64,000 nucleotides of DNA. Origin: Vitrella brassicaformis (taxonomy: Eukaryota > Sar > Vitrellaceae). Location of the stretch: contig CDMY01000666.1 in assembly GCA_001179505.1 (NCBI GenBank), positions 1-64,000 of the forward strand, given 5' to 3'. Below are positions 1 through 10,100 of the stretch, one piece after another; the first letter of the stretch is position 1; every line of letters begins with the position of its first letter. The notes under the pieces were generated by a model. The model was not told the DNA's origin, did no database searches, and saw only the letters and a list, made by a program, of their open reading frames with translations. The position numbers were made by a program, and so were the translations under genes.

Positions 1-2944
1 TGTGTGTGTCGTCAGGGCGATGCATTGCCGTCACCGCCGCCGTCTTGGTTGTCCTCCTCGGCTGGTGCATCCTCACCTGTCAAGTAGACACACACACGCA
101 CGCACACACACACACGCATAGCTGTGTGATGGCGACGGGCATTAGGGCGTGTGGTGTGCTGTGTGTGCCTTCCTCCTTCCTCGTGTGCACCTCCGCTGTC
201 GACGTCCATATCGTCCCAGCCACCGCCACGATGGCCGTCTGCACCACACACAAAGACAGACAGACAGACAGACAAGTAAATGCCATCCATCCATCCATGC
301 ATCCATGGCCACCATATAGAGGTGTCCCCTCTCTCCCTGTCCGTACCATCATCATCCTGCTGCTGGTCTTCTACTTGGCCGTCAAAGACATATGGCGCCA
401 CTCGCCCCAGCGCCACACGGGCCAGCTGAGTGGTCACGGGGAAGCGGTCCTTGAAGGGCGCATCCTCACTCACACCAGCCACAGGCGCCTCGGTCGTCCA
501 GATCCAAATCAACACTGCAGACAGACGAGAGAGAGAACAACACTGATGACATTTGACCACCTGAGCCTGTCTGCCATCCTCACCGGTGCCGTTTCCCACA
601 TCCAGAATCCAAATCCACGCGACGAAGTTGTGGCTGCTGTCAGCACCAGCCACCGCATGTCACCGTCCCGGCTGAGTGTCGTCGAGCATCCGGCCACCGG
701 TGTGTGGGGCGACTGAGTGAGGAGGCCATCCAGACGGCCGCCACCAACACGCCTCAACCAAGAACACACGCACACACACAATCACACACGCACCCCTCTC
801 GCCACTGCTGTCATTGGTGTGGTACCTGTTGAGCCGTATCCTTGTGCGATTGATCTGGTGAGTCCAGTAGAAGTGGCTGAGGACCATGCTCTTGGCGAAG
901 GACGACACCGACGCATCGGTGGTCGGACCGCGCGACACCCATTCGCCGTCTTCGTCCCGGCAGATAATGCGGCTGCGCACTGGTGGGTCATGCTGCTGTC
1001 GGTGCTGCTGATACAGATGGCCGGCAGCGAGGGGCGGGTTGACGGCCAGTCGGAAGCCGGGCTCGTCCTTGATGGCCCGCACCTCACCATTGGCATGGCG
1101 GACGATCTGCAGGCAGCTGCCGTCACCGAAGTCGATCTGGCGGCCGACCACCATGAGCTGCGCCAACACACGGGGGAACGATGAGTAAGCCTACACCACA
1201 CCACACAGACAGACAGAGAGAGAAGGGATGAGGCCTCTCTGTTTTCTCCCCGCCCCTCTGTGTGTGCCTTACCGTCTTGTTGACGTGTGTGTTGATGTCA
1301 TCTCTCGTGAGCATGAGGGGCAGCGTGCAGTAGCGGCACTGGCTGGCCAACTGCAGCACCTCCCGCGTCTCATCCCACCGCCCGCCCTCCTCGGCTATCC
1401 ACACCGCCGCCATGAGCTCACCAATCCCGAGCGATGGGTCGAACCGCAGCAGCTGCAGCCGCTGAGTGTTGATGCCATCTCCGTCACGGCTCAGTGAGTG
1501 GTCCAGTCGGCTGCGCAGCTGGTCTGACGAGAAGGCGTCTCTGATGTCTCGTGAGGCTGCCCTCAGCTGCAGTGTGGTGCTGATGTCGGGGGTGCGGCAG
1601 CGGTCTTCGGCAAACAGATGGGCGAGGGGGTGCTCCTGGCTGCCCCCCTGCAGATCGCACACACACGTAACAATGCAGATCGATACACTCACAAGGCACA
1701 TCTGGTGCATGGCGGTCGGTTGTATCAGACCCACCTGACAATGCTGCTGCTGCTGCGCTTGTTGTGGGTGGCTGCGGGTCGATGCGACGCCGTGGCGGTC
1801 GGGCGAGGCGAACAACTCGTCTACAGCATCGGTCACGATCTGCACACACCACACACAGACGACAGACAACGACATCAACATGGTGCTGTGTTGGCGATTC
1901 TACTGGTCTTCTGACATGCCCACCCCTTTGGTGGTCTGTGTGTCGCCCCACATGAGCCGCTGCATCCTCAACGTCGTCATGCTCGACTCCAACACCGACT
2001 CGCTAACTGAACTCTCAGCCTCAAGGGCCGCACTCTGACAATGAACAATGGGACACACAAACCCACACAGGCCATAGATAGGCCACGACACGTGTCGCTT
2101 TGGCTCACCCATATGCGGCCCGCTATCTGCTTCTGGTTGGTCTTGCGTGTGACGTAGACGGCCGTGGCGGCCAGCAGACGGACATCGCACCCGGCCAAAT
2201 CGATGTCGCACATCGACAAGAACTGCACACACACAGAAAGGCACACACAGAAAGGCACGGACAGACAGACAGACAGACAGACAGACAGGGAGAAGCCATG
2301 CGATGGCTGGAGGTGTCTGTGTGTGGCTGGCGGACAGACTGACCATGAGGTATTTGGCGAATGAGAACAGGCGGCCGTGGGTGTTCATGCCGGCAGCAGT
2401 GAACAGCTTATCCAGACACCCGATGCCGCACACAGAACTATCAGCCGCCGCGCGACCCACCACCTGCACACACAGAGCCAGACAGACAGGTCGGCGCTGC
2501 ACAGGTGAGCGTCGTGTGCGTGTCTGTGTCTGTGTGTCAATACCTTTGCCTGTGTGTGTGTGGGGTCATCCGGCATGTCGTCCATCAGCAGGTGTGGCTC
2601 CAGCCGCTCGACGCAGGCGGCCACACACGCATCTGCTACCTGTGTGTCAGCAGCCAGGCAAGTGACACACACATCCCATGAGTCCTTACTCTCTGTCTGT
2701 CATTCAGATCTCTTTGCCTGTGTGGCGTTGTTCGGGTCGATGAGTCTGTCTGCGCGGCAGACTCCAGCAGCCGCACCGCCCGCATGACGGTCGCGTCGCA
2801 ACAGCCCATCGACGCCGCTCTCTTGACCATGCCGTCCACCAACACGGCTGCAACACATCACAGACAGCACAGCACACCTTTGAGGGCATCTGTCGTCTGT
2901 TGTGTGTGCGAGTCGGGCGTACCTCTCTGCTGCGGCCATTTCAT
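1..2944 (-). CDS. Family copy A: cyclin-like / F-box-like nuclear protein, 3' end beyond window
   Basis: Multi-exon gene read leftward. The start ATG (2944) opens a tiny exon (MKWPQQR) with a GT donor. The next exon has LVDGMVKRAASMG, which resembles the start of a cyclin box (LVDWMV...). Further exons carry FSFAKYLM and LAGCDVRLLAATAVYVTRK, again cyclin-fold-like. A later exon (about 1660-1285) has an F-box-like stretch, TPDISTTLQLRAASRDIRDA. It is followed by the family core around 1170-820 (VLAQLMVVGRQIDFG, NGEVRAIKDEPGFRL, LYQQHRQQHDPPV), a VGGGRLDGLLTQSPHTPVAG exon near 740-660, and an acidic tail that runs off the window at base 1. Copy C at 57706-60727 is nearly identical, including introns; copy B shares only the F-box-like part onward. 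Cyclin and F-box assignments are my inference from short motifs; the family itself is clear. I do not recognise the C-terminal domain. Confidence 0.7.
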
Positions 2945-3083
2945 GCTACCGACCTGTTTGTCAGACCAACCGAAACACAGAGCACCTCTTGATTGATCAC
3001 TCATCCGGCATTCCCGCTCGATTATTTTCCTGCTCGCCTCACCGTGATGACTGCCGCCATGATGCCCTGCGGTGGGCCTCAGC

Positions 3084-3157
3084 GATGAGTTGAAACCATC
3101 AGTTTGTGTCTGATGGGGCTCCTGCTGCCCTCTGGAAGGCCGCACAAGCCCCACGAA
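3084..3157 (+). pseudogene. Broken 5' end of the docking/GAF gene
   Basis: This stretch matches codons 1 to about 24 of the gene starting at 60864. Both have an ATG-AGT start and share CAT-CAG-TTT and then an APAALWKAAQA-coding run. Here the third codon is TGA instead of TCC, and similarity ends after the AAQA-coding bases. The rest of the gene is absent and unrelated sequence follows. It is a by-product of the 3.1-kb segmental duplication. Confidence 0.8.
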
Positions 3158-3463
3158 GCGACGATTATCTGTGATCGGATCGACTCCGACGAGGGAGGGC
3201 TGTTTCCGGGCTCTGCGGACATTCCAGCGCCATTGGAGGACACACCATGGTAAGGGAAGCCGTCTTATGGCGCAGATCTGTCTCATTCTGTGTTGTCATC
3301 CATCTGTTCTCTCAGGCGTTCGTTGATGGGCGAGTGACGTAGCTCTCAGCACCAAAACAGAGGGCCGCTGAGCACCTGACCAGGTCAGTGAAGGACGGCA
3401 GAGAGCAACAATGGACCATTGCACTCTGTTTGTCTGTGTTTCGGTCTTCGCAGCTGTGGTCAA

Positions 3464-5338
3464 ATGGAGTCGGCGGCCAGCACAGCCGAGGCCACAGACG
3501 GCCACCCCTCGCCCCAAGCAGTGCTGACCAAGGCGAGAGACCTCTGCGATGGCATCCACACCAAAGAGGCCTACGACCAGACCGTCCTTCAGCGTGGTTC
3601 TGAGGCTCTGAGGCCCGACATCGCGTCTGTCACGACCAACATCTGCCATCTCATAGCCTCGGCGAGTGATGCTCATCTCAGGGCTGACGCCATACAGCAG
3701 CTCGCTCGGCTTCTGCACATTCTCCAAGTGGCTGTCACCATGGGGCAGACAGCTGTGGACGAGCACATCAATGGCATCCCCGAGAGAGCCATAGCTGCGG
3801 GTGTGGTGCCTGTCTTGGTGGAGGAGCTGAGCGGATGCGAGGAGGTGCAGCTTCAGGCAGCCACGGCCCTTAGGATACTGGCGTTCCATCATGCGGCAGT
3901 GGTGGCCAGTGCGGGGGCCGTTCCGCCCCTGGTGCAGCTCGTGCCATCACCCAATGAACGTGTGTGTGGAGAGGCGATTCTGGCGCTGTGCTTCATCACA
4001 CACGATTCGGCCACCCGTCGCGATGCCGTGCTGGCCGCCGGTGTCCTGCAGCCCCTGCTGACAGTGATGCATGAGAGTGATAGCGCCGATGCGCTCGCCT
4101 GCGGTGCCCACCTGGTGCACAGTATGTCGCGTATCCGGCCTCTGTCGGTCCCCCTGGCCGAGTTTGCCCGGTTCGTACCGGTGCTGGCCAGCCTCGTTGG
4201 GGACTTCGTTGGTGAGTTTGAGCAGCATGAAGACGACCGTGTGCTGATGTCGTCACGAGCAGCCTTGGCGGAATTCGCGGGGTTGTGTGTCGGGGGCGAA
4301 GGTCAGTGAGGGTGCATTGATCGCTCATTCATGGCTCACTGTGTCGTACTGCCCCAGGTGACGATGCTGCTCGTGACGCGTTGGTCCAGTGTGGCGCCGT
4401 GGCCCCGATCAAGACCCTCCTGCAGAGTGCCGATACAGTTGAAATGAAGGGCACCGCGTGCATGATAGTGTACTTCGTGACTGCAGGTGAAGGAGAGTAC
4501 CATCACACACACACACACCATCTCTCACGTCACGCGTAGCGTGCCTTCTGGTCCATGGATGCAGGTAGCACTGCTCACCGGCAGGCGATCATCGATGGCG
4601 GGCTGGTGCCTGTGCTCGTCGACGTGGCGGCCAGCGAGGTCACCGGCGGGCAAGTGCATGCCGGTCTGAAGCAGATGGCGGGGAAGGCCATCATGAACAT
4701 TGTAGCCGATGGATCGCAGCAACAGGTGTGAATCAACGTATGTGTGCTCATTCATTCACTCATTGGACCGTGTTTTTCGTCCATTTTTTTATGCAGATGG
4801 AGCAGGTGGCTGAGTGCGGGGGCATTTTCAGCGTCCCTGCGGCATGCTCGAGGCCGACAATCACGATTTGCTCGTAAAGATGACGCTCGTAGTGCTGCAA
4901 AAGATACTCATGTAAGTCCGCACCCATGCCATCGTGTGTTGCCCATGTGTCTTGCCCATGTCTGCTGCGTGTGTGCAGTGCGGGTGAGGAGAAGCAGGCC
5001 AACGAGGGCCTCCCCGACAACCCCTACCAACAACTAGTACACCAGGTTAGTGGACAAGAGAGGAGCAGAAAGCACCAGAACCCGACACACACGGCTTTCT
5101 TGCTCTACATTCCGTGCAGGCCGGCGGTGTGGACAAGATAGTGACGCTGCAGGCGCACGATGATGCTCAAATTGCCCTGCAGGTGCCTGCCTGCACCCCA
5201 AGGGCCAGAACACACATCATGTCTTATCTTATGTTCAGGCTGTGGTAGTCCTCGCGCACTATTTCCCGGCTCACGCCGACGCGCAGGTGCTGCTGGCGGC
5301 CGCGACTCTGGCGGCCTTTTACGGCAGCATCCGCAATT
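3464..5338 (+). CDS. Importin-alpha-like armadillo-repeat protein (with frameshift)
   Basis: Armadillo repeats stack into a solenoid; importin-alpha uses one to bind nuclear localisation signals. Exon 1 (3464-4301) codes for HLRADAIQQLARLL, AAGVVPVLVEELSG, LQAATALRILAF and GAVPPLVQLV. Next come 4358-4485 (LVQCGAVAPIKTLLQSA), 4562-4731 (HRQAIIDGGLVPVLVDV ... MAGKAIMNIVADG), 4798-4912, 4978-5045, 5120-5180 (GGVDKIVTLQAHDDAQIAL) and 5239-5338 (VVVLAHYFPAHADAQVLLAA). The repeat spacing and the last repeat (GG-x-DKI-x-x-LQ-x-H) fit importin-alpha. There is no basic importin-beta-binding segment at the N terminus; only about 40 residues precede the first repeat, so an upstream exon may be missing. 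In the 4798-4912 exon, MEQVAECGGIF is in frame, but the matching continuation (CGMLEADNHDLLVKMTLVVL) is in another frame. As sequenced, the chain would stop at about 4860. Confidence 0.75.
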
Positions 5339-5344
5339 GAGGCG

Positions 5345-5757
5345 ACAGACGACAGCAACGGTAGCAGTAGCGATTGAGAGGGTGATCGGCAGGAGGGCGG
5401 AGGGATAGACAGATCACTCCATGTGGATGGATGGATGGATAGATGTGTGTGTGCATGACAATGCCTCGTGTGTGTAGCCAGCTGGCCAGACGGAGGCAGT
5501 GGGAGACACGCTGCATGACCGACCTGCCGTGTGTGTGTACAGACAGACTTTTCCCCTCCACTCACGTGAGCGACAACAGCAACGGCAGCAATAGGGGGAG
5601 AGATAGGCAGATCACGCCATGTGGAGGGAGAGATGGGTGTTTTCATGGATATACCCCGTGTGTTAGCTAGCCAGAGGGAGGGAGGGACACGCGTGGCTGA
5701 CCGCATGACCTGCTGCGTGAGTGTACAGACACATTCTTTCTCCCCACTGGCAGTATG
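5345..5757. repeat. Two tandem ~200-bp repeats after the ARM gene
   Basis: A block starting near 5349 (cagcaacggtagcag...) is followed by a diverged second copy starting near 5575 (cagcaacggcagcaa...). Both contain agacagatcactccatgtgg- or aggcagatcacgccatgtgg-like stretches, a 'ccagagggaggg/ccagacggaggc' element and a 'gcatgacc..cctgc' element, in the same order. The first copy begins inside the 3' flank of the ARM gene. No gene is visible in the repeats. Confidence 0.65.
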
Positions 5758-5821
5758 CCGCATCTTCAACCATGCACCACGAGGCCATCCTCTCCTGCTT
5801 GCTCTCTTCGCCTCCCTGCGC

Positions 5822-5955
5822 CAGCCGTTCATCTCCATGACGCTGCACGCAATTAACGAATGAATGCGTCGCCTTAATTGAAGTTGACGTCGAGAAAAGA
5901 GATCGACGCAGGCCAGCAGAGACGCGTCTTATTTTTTCCGTTTATTTTTGCAGCG
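5822..5955. repeat. Left arm of an inverted repeat (partner 26240-26365)
   Basis: The segment with 'gacgctgcacgcaa', 'aacgaatgaatg' and 'gaagttgacgtcgagaaaag' reappears reverse-complemented at 26240-26365 with scattered differences. It marks the outer end of the inverted arms described in the findings, and lies upstream of the module-family genes on each side. It may therefore include their promoter or 5' leader; that role is inference. Confidence 0.7.
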
Positions 5956-5959
5956 CAGG

Positions 5960-6595
5960 ATTTCGTCCTGCACGGCATCCCCACCGGACCTTCAGCTCCA
6001 TCACGCCCTCGTGCACGAGTCTGCGGCCATGGAGCTCTCCGCCTTTCGCCTCTTCCCGTTCCGTGGCCCTGCTTACGATTGCCGCCGCGTCGTGGCGATG
6101 GGAGAAGTGTTTGCAGGAGACGACGCGCTTCACCGATGAAGCCCTGCCTCCAGAACGACGACAAACGCGCTGGCAAAACCACAAGGAGAGGTGCGGCACA
6201 GCCATTTGAAGGTGCGCACGTGCGGCGGGTGGTGCAGATAGATGCGCGTTCCTCTGCTGATGGCTGTGGTGTATTATGTGCAGTGGCACTTCAGAATGGT
6301 CGGGCAACGCTGCTTCTTCGAGCTCAAGGCCATGCTGTGCGACACCGCCAACCAAGCCACTCACGCCAAGATTCGTCCGCATGTGAGAAACCGTCACAGC
6401 AGGAGCACTCCCAGGGTGTCAGACGACATGAAAAACATGACAATTCTGACTTCATGTCTTTCAGGTGCGCATTGGCGCCTGCCGCCCAACCGATTGTCGA
6501 GAGCGTCCTTGGGCCAGGCGTCGAGGATAGATCATCATGGGGGGAAAAGAGACGAATTGGACTCATGCATGGATGGGTGGATCTTTGTTGATAAA
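5960..6595 (+). other. Unresolved coding potential upstream of the module family
   Basis: Several protein-like stretches lie here in different frames. At 6050-6210 there is RWEKCLQETTRFTDEALPP...QNHKERCGTAI, ended by TGA at about 6211. At 6242-6390 there is MAVVYYVQWHFRMVGQRCF...LKAMLCDTANQ, followed by a GT donor. The paired cysteines recall small twin-cysteine proteins, but I could not assemble a continuous spliced reading. It may be a small gene, or decayed 5' exons of the next one. Confidence 0.3.
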
Positions 6596-6599
6596 CGCA

Positions 6600-9052
6600 G
6601 GTTCTGACGGACCTTCGGGTCAAGGAGACGGCCCGAGGTGAGGGTCTGCATCGCCACGGGACTCCTCCCCCCGCCCAAGATGGTCCACTATGACACCTAC
6701 GTCAAGGCTGATGGCGAGTAAGACGACAGCCACCAACACACCAGAGGGATGACTAACGTGACGCACGTGCAACGGATGGATGGATGGATGGGTTGTTGAT
6801 GGTGTGGATGAATGAGTGCAGTATACTCAAAGTGGAAGGAGGCGTATGGGTGGAGGAGCGCCTCTACATGGGACAGGTGGTCAACAGTGCTACAGGGGCC
6901 GTACCTTCGTCAGCACCCCCCTCGCCCCAACCACTTTCCTCACCACCACAACCCCACACCAGAATGGAGGCACTCAATGGGTGAGAGAGAGGGGAGCATG
7001 AGCTGAGGGCGAGCAGAATCTGTGTCTTTCTTGTGTGGTGTTTGCTTATCCATGCAGACCTAGAAGGCCCTGCAGCAGCGGCAGCAGCTGCAGCAGGAGT
7101 TGCTGAAGACGTCCTGGTGCCATCACCAGATGGCGGCGAAGTCGCCGGGTGGGTAATGTACCTCACGCACCCACACGCCGAGACAGGCACACAGACATTG
7201 AGCCAAACGACTCTCGCTATCTGTCTGTCTGTCTGTCTGTCACCAGCTTCCCTCCGCCCATATTGCAGCAGCCTGACGGCGACATCGATGACGATGTGCC
7301 ACTGGCTGCCCGCCGCAAGCGCCGACATCGAGAGCCGGCCGCCACCATAGATGGAGATCGCCAGGACGGCCGTCCATCACCGCCCAAGATGGTCCACTAT
7401 GACACCTACGTCAAGGCTGATGGCGAGTAAGCCGCCAGCCACCACACACACCAGAGGGATGACGCACGTACTACGGATGGATGGATGGATGGGTTGTTGA
7501 TGGTGTGGATGAATGAGTGCAGTACACTCAAAGTGGAAGGAGGCGTGTGGGTGGAGGAGCGCCTCTACATGGGACAGGTGGTCAAGGTGCAGTGCTACAG
7601 GGGCCGCACCTTCGTCAGCACCCCCTCGCCCCAACGCCAGCCGCTTCCCTCACCACCACAACCCCGCACAAGGCCACCCCTTCCACTCCACCAATCGCAC
7701 ACAGGATGACCGGTAAGCGGGCGATGGATGGATGGACACATGGGCTGGGCGATGCTGAGATGCATGGATCTCTGTCTTTATACAGGACTGTGCCCAGGGC
7801 GACGGTCCACGAGAGGACCTACCTGGGCGAGGTCAAGGGCCGGTTCCTGACGCCCACCTTGACCCACTACGACGAGTACACGACGTCGAACCACGAGTAA
7901 GACGGGCGGCAGACGAGAGGGATGATGGGCACACAACAAACGGAGGGATGCATGGCTCAGTCATTCGGTGTGATCTGTGTGTGTGGATGAGTGCAGCGTG
8001 TTCGACAAGGTCGTGCTCGAGTCCCGGTGGCGACTCGGGTGCGTCAAGGTGCGGTGGTGGTACCTTCATCCCCCGCCACGCCCGCTACAGGACACAGAAG
8101 GGCAAGTAAGTGACGATAAGTGGGAAGATGGACTCGAAAATGGATCCATGGATGGGCCGGGATCTGCTGCCGCCCCTCCTGTGTGCAGACTCGTGAAGAA
8201 GGCGCTGGTCACGACGAGGACCTACCTCGGTGACGTCAAGGTGCGCGTCCTCTCCCCCCGACTGGTGCAGTACGACACCTACACCACCGCCGACCACGAG
8301 TAAGACGGCGACAGACAAGAGCGATGACGGGCATACAAACTGCGTGTTGTTAATGGTGTGGTCTGTATGTGTGGATGAATGAATGAATGCAGTGAACTAG
8401 AGGATGTGCTGGTGTACGAGTCCTACCGACTGGGGTGCGTGAAGGTGCGGTCCTGGTACAGCGGCCGCACCTTCACTGCCCTCAAGCCGCCACCCACCAT
8501 CATAGAAGCCGTGAAGCTAGGCACCAAGGAGGCCACGGCTGCCCCTCTCGCTGCCGGCGCGTCTGCCTCGACTCTGTTTGAGTCAGGGCAGACACATGCG
8601 CCTGACAGCCCAGCCAGTGGCTCACGCCGCGGCAGTGTGAGCCCCGACCATGGTGCGGCCTCCCCCCGTCGCGGCAGTCAGCCGCAACTGCCGCCCGTCC
8701 AGGAGCAGCCTGAGGGAGAGGGCACGACTGAGGGCGCGGCTGAGGGCACTGAAGGGCAGCAGGGAGAGGGAGAGGGGGAGGTTGAAGGCAATTGGTTGAA
8801 GGTGTGGGCGGAGGTGGTGTGCGTGGGGCAGGGTGGGGAGGGGGAGGCGACATAGCCGCAGCAGCAGCAGCAGCAGCCCTTAAGCCAGCCACCATGGGGG
8901 CGGGCGGAGGTGAGGGAAAGAGAGAGGAGCATGAGCTGAGGGCGAGCAGAATCCGTGTCTTTCTTGTCAGGAGGGGCAGGCACCTTTGTGGGCATCGTTG
9001 TCTACATTTTATATTCTGATGTCTCTGCTTGGAAGAATCAACGCGTCACGTA
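6600..9052 (+). CDS. Module-family gene P1: repeated Y-x-G-x-V-K-V-R modules with C-terminal membrane segment
   Basis: Unrecognised family. Alternating exons of about 100 bp encode two related modules. One reads like TYLGDVKVRVLSPRLVQYDT followed by YTTADHE. The other reads like VYESYRLGCVKVRSWYSGRT. They occur near 6640-6720 (degenerate), 6823-6900, 7390-7428, 7530-7620, 7790-7898, 7995-8105, 8200-8300 and 8398-8490. Then comes a low-complexity Ser/Pro/Glu region (TLFESGQTHAPDSPASGSRR at about 8570-8640) and a final exon (8972-9052) coding for GTFVGIVVYILYSDVSAW, a likely transmembrane segment, ending at TAA. The first copy of one module (about 6880) has lost 4 nt relative to the copy at 7590 and is frameshifted. 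The 5' start is not resolved, and some exons may belong to decayed copies. Confidence 0.45.
7035..7389. mobile_element. Captured segment, inverted copy of 28285-28634
   Basis: About 355 nt match the reverse complement of 28285-28634 almost base for base, including a complete intron with its (TGTC)n run. The source is the 3' portion of the charged nuclear-protein gene (AAAAAAAAGVAEDVLVPSPD, then ARRKRRHREPAATIDGD). Similarity ends inside the codons for SPPK. There the nuclear gene continues with RARRE, while here the frame continues into MVHYDTYVKADGE, a module-family exon. The result is an open chimeric exon. Typed as mobile only in the sense of a moved segment; no transposon ends are visible. 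Confidence 0.75.
8972..9052 (+). repeat. Dispersed 3'-terminal unit 'YILYSDVS'
   Basis: The run around 9001-9040 (tctacattttatattctgat followed by gtctctgcttggaag) recurs near 9679-9705 (+), 23025-23055 (-), 24545-24585 (-) and 31186-31212 (+). Here it encodes the C-terminal membrane helix and the stop codon of P1. Confidence 0.7.
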
Positions 9053-9107
9053 AGTGAGAATGGTGGGTGGGGAAATGGATAAATGGATGGATGGATTGTG
9101 TCTCTCT

Positions 9108-9780
9108 ATGTGCAGGAGTGTGCAGAAGCGCTGGCGAGGGAGCGGACCTACCTCGGCAAGCTGAAGGGGCGCCTCCCGCCGCCACCAGAACCACCACCTA
9201 CCCCCCTGCACAACACACGACGGGACGTAAGTGGGACGATGGGTGCGAGAAAGGATGATGGATCGATACATGGGTTGGGCAATGCTGGATGGATGGATGG
9301 ATCTCTGTCTTTATACAGGATTGCGCCCAAGACGACGGTCCTCTCACCATCCACCATCACTACCCCACCATCCACCGCCACACCCGCCATCCCAGCACCC
9401 CTCATCGAGGCCGTGAAGCGGGGCACCAAGGACGGCAAGGAGGCCACGGCTGCCCCTCTCGCTGCCGGCGCGTCTGCCTCCACTCTGTTTGAGTCGGGGC
9501 AGACACATGCGCCTGACAGCCCAGCCAGTGGCTCACGCCGCGGGAGTGTGAGCCCCGACCATGGTGCGGCCTTCCCCCGTCGCGCCAGCCAGTCTGCAGC
9601 TGCCGCCCGTATGCAGGGGCAGCAGCAGAATCTGCGCACTTCTGACAACGAAGTGAGGAGAGGCAGGCCTATCGCTGTCTACATTTTATATTCTCATGTC
9701 TCTGCTGCGAAAGCGATGCATGCAACGAAACACAATGGACGAATATCTGAAGGTACATATTTGTGTCTCAATCCATCCTG
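9108..9780 (+). pseudogene. Module-family partial copy P1b
   Basis: An exon at 9117-9229 has the module (RERTYLGKLKGRLPPPPEP) in one frame and TRTTTYPPAQHTTG in another. The next exon (9319 onward) holds a near-copy of the P1 low-complexity block (ASTLFESGQTHAPDSPASGS), then PIAVYILYSHVSAA, and a stop at about 9780. Only one complete module remains and frames conflict across the first exon. I read it as a truncated copy, though an expressed short form starting at ATG 9019 is possible. Confidence 0.45.
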
Positions 9781-9850
9781 AGCCCGGCTCGGCCCGTATC
9801 TCTCTCAAGAACATACAGACAGACAGACACTAATGCCCCAGCTGCTGATC

Positions 9851-9933
9851 GCCAGCTCGATCAGCTCCTCAGACCGAGACAAAAGGTTGGGCGAAGCGAA
9901 AAAGGAAAAGTCCTCCAGACATGCCAGCAGACC
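9851..9933 (-). pseudogene. Antisense fragment of the coiled-coil gene's last exon
   Basis: These 83 nt match the reverse complement of 22719-22801, the last exon of the 17282-22877 gene (LLACLEDFSFFASPNFLS ... ELIELA), with a few substitutions and no gaps. In both places it lies downstream of a 'YILYS' unit, in the same relative order. It is therefore the tail end of the duplicated block that built this arm. Confidence 0.8.
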
Positions 9934-10100
9934 CGAGGGTCCCTCCCGATGAAACCCTGCCGCAAGAAACCCTGCCCATAAAACCCTTCGCTTTTAACCC
10001 CACACAACCCCACCAGTCGCTGGTCCATCTGACGGCACCACCAGCATCGCAGCAGCAGCAACAACAGCAACAGTAGCAGCAGTAGCAGCAGTCGCAGCAT

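Larger units (their letters stand above)
1..3157. repeat. Segmental duplication, left copy (direct; partner ~57.8-60.93 kb)
   Basis: Exons, introns and flanks match the 57.8-60.93 kb block in the same orientation. For example, the stretch around 2343-2382 (tgaggtatttggcgaatgag and on) recurs at 60119-60158, and the cyclin-like, F-box-like and core exons recur in order. Similarity continues past the start of the minus-strand gene, across the divergent promoter and into the first codons of the plus-strand neighbour. It stops near 3157 (partner ~60930). Intron identity suggests recent DNA-level duplication. Confidence 0.85.

Noticed and set aside
12..653. Long minus-strand open frame taken as one exon
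   Set aside because: It reads through two introns (GT donors, CAG acceptors, TG-rich tracts); the family comparison shows only three short parts are coding.
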